A stretch of DNA of 64,000 nt. Source: Sthenelais limicola (taxonomy: Eukaryota > Annelida > Polychaeta > Phyllodocida > Sigalionidae). Under the pieces are notes generated by a model. It was not told the origin of the DNA. It saw nothing but the letters and a program-made list of their open reading frames with translations, and searched no databases. Location: the NCBI GenBank assembly GCA_942159475.1, contig OW804097.1, positions 54,704,986-54,768,985 of the forward strand, written 5' to 3'. Positions 1-64,000 of the stretch are shown in pieces (position 1 is the first letter of the stretch; each line of letters opens with the position of its first letter). The translations under genes and the position numbers were made by a program.

Positions 1-75
1 AATGTTATAAGCAGGGAGGTAGACTAGAGGGAGTGGTATCAGGCCATTCACTCCCAGAGGGAGGTAGATTAGTGA
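1..75 (+). repeat. Unit of the 53-bp minisatellite family
   Basis: ataagcagggaggtagacta and gggagtggtatcaggccatt match the array at 48842-49080. The left end is cut by the window. Confidence 0.65.
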
Positions 76-306
76 TTTGTGCTGTACGGTCATTTATTAA
101 TGCCAATGGCTATGTCTGGCAACAAGTTTACTAGTACTTAGTAGTAGTATTCGATTCACATAATTGAAAATTATTCATTCATCCTTAGATACGCGTATGA
201 TGCTATAATTATTAGGTACTCATATTACTCTGACATGGGAATCTTATCTTATTTAATAACAGAACGAAATATATCGAGCTACAGTCCTTTCCAATTAAGT
301 TAGTAA

Positions 307-336
307 GGGGTGGGGATGGGGGAGGGGGGGGGGGGG
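307..336 (+). repeat. G-rich tract with quadruplex potential
   Basis: Four G-runs of four or more in 30 bases, ending in a run of 13 G. Confidence 0.85.
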
Positions 337-1423
337 CGCACTTCAGCCATAAGAATAGTGATGGACAGGAACCCCGCCCATCTATTGACACTTCTATAGT
401 TACAACATATATTTTGATTGGTAATATATACTAAGTACTGTAGGTAAAGGCTCACCTCCCAGTAGGCCTTCCACGGGCAAATATATTAACTGCCTCCTCT
501 TCTGTGTTTGTGTGTTCATATATCAGAGATCGACAAGTGGGAATGGGGATAGTGGAATACTTGTCAGTTGGCGGGTGATATTGTATTGCACGGCCTGTAT
601 GTAATAATGTTTGTGTGTATTCATGACTAAGCCCATTAACGCTTGGGCTTCTGGGTTATTCTGGGGTCATGTGACCGGTACAATGAGGTTACCATGACAA
701 CCTATCATACTCATTATTGCCAGCTGGAAGTGGCAAGTGGGACGCACTCAAAATGTTTGTTGTTGAATATGGAATGTACTATTATTATAGGCCTTGCTTA
801 ATCGGGGAACACATTGCTAAGTGAGCCTGTATATTATATATAATATATATACGCAAATAAAGACTCTTCTCTGTGTTGTGATCGGGTCCAAGCGAAGGGT
901 TATTACTCATTATTGTTGGCATATCTGTTATTTCCGTAATGAAAATAGGGCAGTCAGTTTCTACTATGAGCAAGTCTTCCAAACAGGGCCCTAAAGAGTG
1001 AATATATAACACTTATTATTCATGTTAAGAACGCTAAATAAAAGAATATATTAAAAATTTAGACCTTTCCCGGGCCAATTGAAAAACCCTAACAAGGTAA
1101 TTGTAAAGTAAACCCAGGTAAAATAAAAGCGTTAAAAAACTCTCCTTGTTCTGTGGGTTTAAAGGTTTATATACTTACTAAATGTGAAGGATGATGAAAC
1201 GTTTGAAAAATGAACGTTTGTTGTCACATTTTGAGTGAGGAAACGGGACTAAAGTGGTTCACCCATGACTCACTGTTTCCCTCGTGACTGACAAAAACAT
1301 GTCATAGTTTCCAAACGGTTTGAGATTGTCTATGGTGGGAATATCTCTTTTCGTAAATTAGGTATGTAAACCCAGTAAATATTACTCCGATCCTGATATT
1401 CTGAAGCACTTTTTATTTAAAAA

Positions 1424-1461
1424 CTACCCAACGCGTTTCAACCCAAGCGAGTCTTCGTCAG
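1424..1461 (-). ncRNA. Hammerhead-ribozyme-like motif 1
   Basis: Minus strand: CTGACGA, a 5-bp stem II (GACTC/GGGTT, loop GCTT, one extra A), GAAAC, then GC and GTT. Helix III would be only two pairs (A-U, C-G). GGGT after the presumed GTT site pairs with GCCC before CTGACGA as a 4-bp helix I. Core nucleotides fit the CUGANGA...GAAA rule. Activity is unknown. Confidence 0.4.
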
Positions 1462-2171
1462 GGGCTGTGCCTACAAAGTGTGGTTGTACAAGCTTTATAG
1501 GGACGTTAGTGTGGCACATGTGTACACATGTGTAAGAATATCTCTTTTCCCCTGATTCTACAGTGCTCTTGATTGTGTATGATGGGAAGTATTTCATCCT
1601 GTTTTATTTTAGTTATTGGTTCGATACTGCTAGGATTTTAATGGTTTCTATCTAGCCTAAACACAAATCAAAATGAATGGGACCTTTTTTGATGATAATG
1701 ACACCATACAATGTGGTTCTAATAATGATAATTAATGAGAACAGTGATAACAGTTAATTTCAGCTATTGTTACCATGTATAAAGACACTAACTCTTTCAC
1801 TGACCTTTCTTACCAATTGAAAATGAGTCCGTCAGCATAATTTCAAATCACGTCATAAATTCCGGAAGAATTCCTAACAAACGAAAGCACATATGCAATC
1901 GACGAATAGTTACCCAGAACGTCAGAGGACATACAAAATACAAGAAGCACTAACAGATCAACCTTGTCGTTTTCAGTTCCTGTATTGATACTCAACTCAC
2001 TTCTTTTATTACCACCTGTATAATTTAGACAGTATCACAGACACCTCCTTATACATCGGAAATATACACAGGTTGCTTTAATGCATGTTGATGAAATATA
2101 AATCAATCGTTTGTTTTTAAGAAACTTTACAATTTCGTTTTGTGATTTTTTTTGGGGTTATATATTTTCAG

Positions 2172-62505
<60,334 letters not shown>

Positions 62506-64000
62506 GTAAGTTATCCCCCCTGGTTACCATGGCAACTTCTTTAAAACAGGAAGACCTCATTATCTAAATGGCTTCGTGTCTGTCGCTCATATAATTATAT
62601 ATTTATATGACTATATTGTGTTTCCCAAAGAGCATTGGCATGTTTTTTCTAATTAAAAGCAGATATTGAAAGGTAAAAAATTCAGTGTGCTATTTATTTT
62701 CTTGCCTTATTCGCCCACTGAATCATTTAAAAGTTTTGCTAGGTGTCTTATATTAAAACTCTTTTTTTTAACAAATCCATTTGATATTACGCTTTAAGAG
62801 CTTTTCCTCGTAAATGTGCGAAAGACTTATTTTAGCCAATATTTGCTTTTGAAAAATTGCCTTTTCTCTGGAGGTCTCTAGCGAAATTTATTTGAATGCA
62901 CGAACAAGAAAATATCTATGCATATAAAATCATTGTCCTTATAAACTAGTCACCGATCTCAGTACATACACTACCGTCTATATACTCAACTCAAATACTC
63001 ACTATCCTACATTTACCACATAGCATACAGTTACACTACCCCATTATTTAGGGTAATATGGTATTACAACTTGTTTAGACTCCTATCTATTACTAAACTT
63101 AATACAAATAAAACGGTACCATTTCAAGAGATTTTCTTTTTAAAATGGTATTCCTCTGGGTTTATGAACAATGATCTTTTGGCTCAATCTTTGGTTTGCT
63201 TGCAATCAGAGTTGTAACTGATAGATCTAGTTAAAACCATGAAGGATATCCTTTAAGAAATGAATTCCATGGAGTATATCGCTTCAGCTATTTTTTTCAC
63301 AGTGAAAAGATTTTGAGTTGGGAATATGATATAAACGAGCATACGTTTACGATATTTGTGTAGTGTTCATTTGTTTAAATGCATGAAAAAAACAACGTGA
63401 AGAATGAACATTCTGAATGTACAAGGAAAGACGTTTGTCAGAGAATGCACCCAAAGTTATACCGGTATCACAAATTTAGTTGGTGCCTCTCCAAATGTTT
63501 AATGGAAATCAAAGTTTAAACACAGATGCTAAATCCTGCCGTAAATACTTTGATATGACGATTTTCATACAAACTTTTAAAACATTTGGACCATTTTCCA
63601 GCATGTCAAATGGTTATTCAATGAAAGATTTAGTCAGTGTCAGTTATCTATGCATTAGCCTGCATGAAGCTTTAAAACATCTCAAGTTATTTTTAAAAAA
63701 CAGACTATATATTTTGCCTAGTTTATTTTTGGTCTTATTTCACTAGGTTAAAACTATCTTTCAACTGAACTTCTTCTAGTGGGACATGAATTCTGAATAT
63801 TTTCATAGACCTTTTTAATTAAAAGCTTTTGTTGTGCTAAAGTATGAGACCGCTTTTGGTGAAATATATCTATGTGTGCTTCAAACACGCAGGAATTATT
63901 CTAGTCGATTTGTATGTGTGGTGCACTGGAGAAAGAAATTATTGGCAAAATTATTTTAACGAGTTTTAGATTTTTTCACATCCTCACACCAGAGAGAAAA
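62506..64000 (+). other. unc-104: Start of the next intron, nothing recognised
   Basis: After the donor gtaagt at 62506 the sequence is AT-rich to the window edge. The expected next coding segment (VDW-FAQ-ELL type in relatives) is not present in any frame, so the next exon should lie to the right of the window. Confidence 0.75.

Larger units (their letters stand above)
1..2171. other. Upstream or 5'-intronic sequence, no coding signal
   Basis: No convincing exon is visible. It begins with a minisatellite-like unit (1-75), has a G-rich tract (307-336), and contains a hammerhead-like motif on the minus strand (1424-1461). It ends in the acceptor of the first coding exon, so at least its right end is intron. 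Confidence 0.7.

Overview
The window is AT-rich animal nuclear DNA. It is dominated by one gene on the + strand: the 5' third of a kinesin-3 motor of the KIF1A/KIF1B/UNC-104 type. Seventeen coding exons plus one probable cassette exon can be placed from about 2.2 kb to 62.5 kb. All have GT-AG borders and compatible phases, and together they encode about 617 residues: motor domain, neck, first coiled coil and FHA domain. The gene runs off the right edge before the later coiled coils and the C-terminal lipid-binding part. The protein resembles both vertebrate KIF1A/B and nematode UNC-104. The large introns packed with small inverted-repeat elements, SINEs and microsatellites, together with the protein, suggest a marine invertebrate, but I cannot name the phylum with confidence.

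Layout. 1-2171: sequence upstream of, or intronic to, a 5'UTR splice acceptor. 2172-2300: first coding exon. 2301-27369: a 25-kb intron with a 1.1-kb inverted-repeat element (9261-10404), a 650-bp foldback element (10842-11495), a tRNA-derived SINE (15518-15990) and short MITE copies. 27370-27452: exon 2. 27453-47242: a 20-kb intron with a very young, 5'-truncated LINE insertion (35923-37823, flanked by a clean target-site duplication), a second SINE copy and a large (CTT)n tract near 42 kb. 47243-55377: exons 3-11, the rest of the catalytic motor and the neck. 55378-58489: a 3-kb intron. 58490-62505: exons 12-17, coiled coil, FHA domain and following linker. 62506-64000: intron with nothing recognised.

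The exons build one protein. The P-loop (exon 3), switch I (exon 6), switch II (exon 7), loop 12/K-loop (exon 8 plus a 27-nt cassette) and neck (exon 10) form an ATP-driven plus-end microtubule motor. The CC1 helix and FHA domain (exons 12-15) regulate dimerisation and autoinhibition. Family members carry synaptic-vesicle precursors and other cargo along axons.

The points most worth a second look are the loop-12 cassette exon, the reduced K-loop, a charged 36-nt microexon after the FHA domain, three hammerhead-ribozyme-like cores, a nested foldback element, two perfect palindromes and a minisatellite that repeats a splice-acceptor-like sequence five times. No CRISPR array, rRNA or intact tRNA gene was seen. 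Almost all other open frames lie in introns and look like chance or low-complexity frames.
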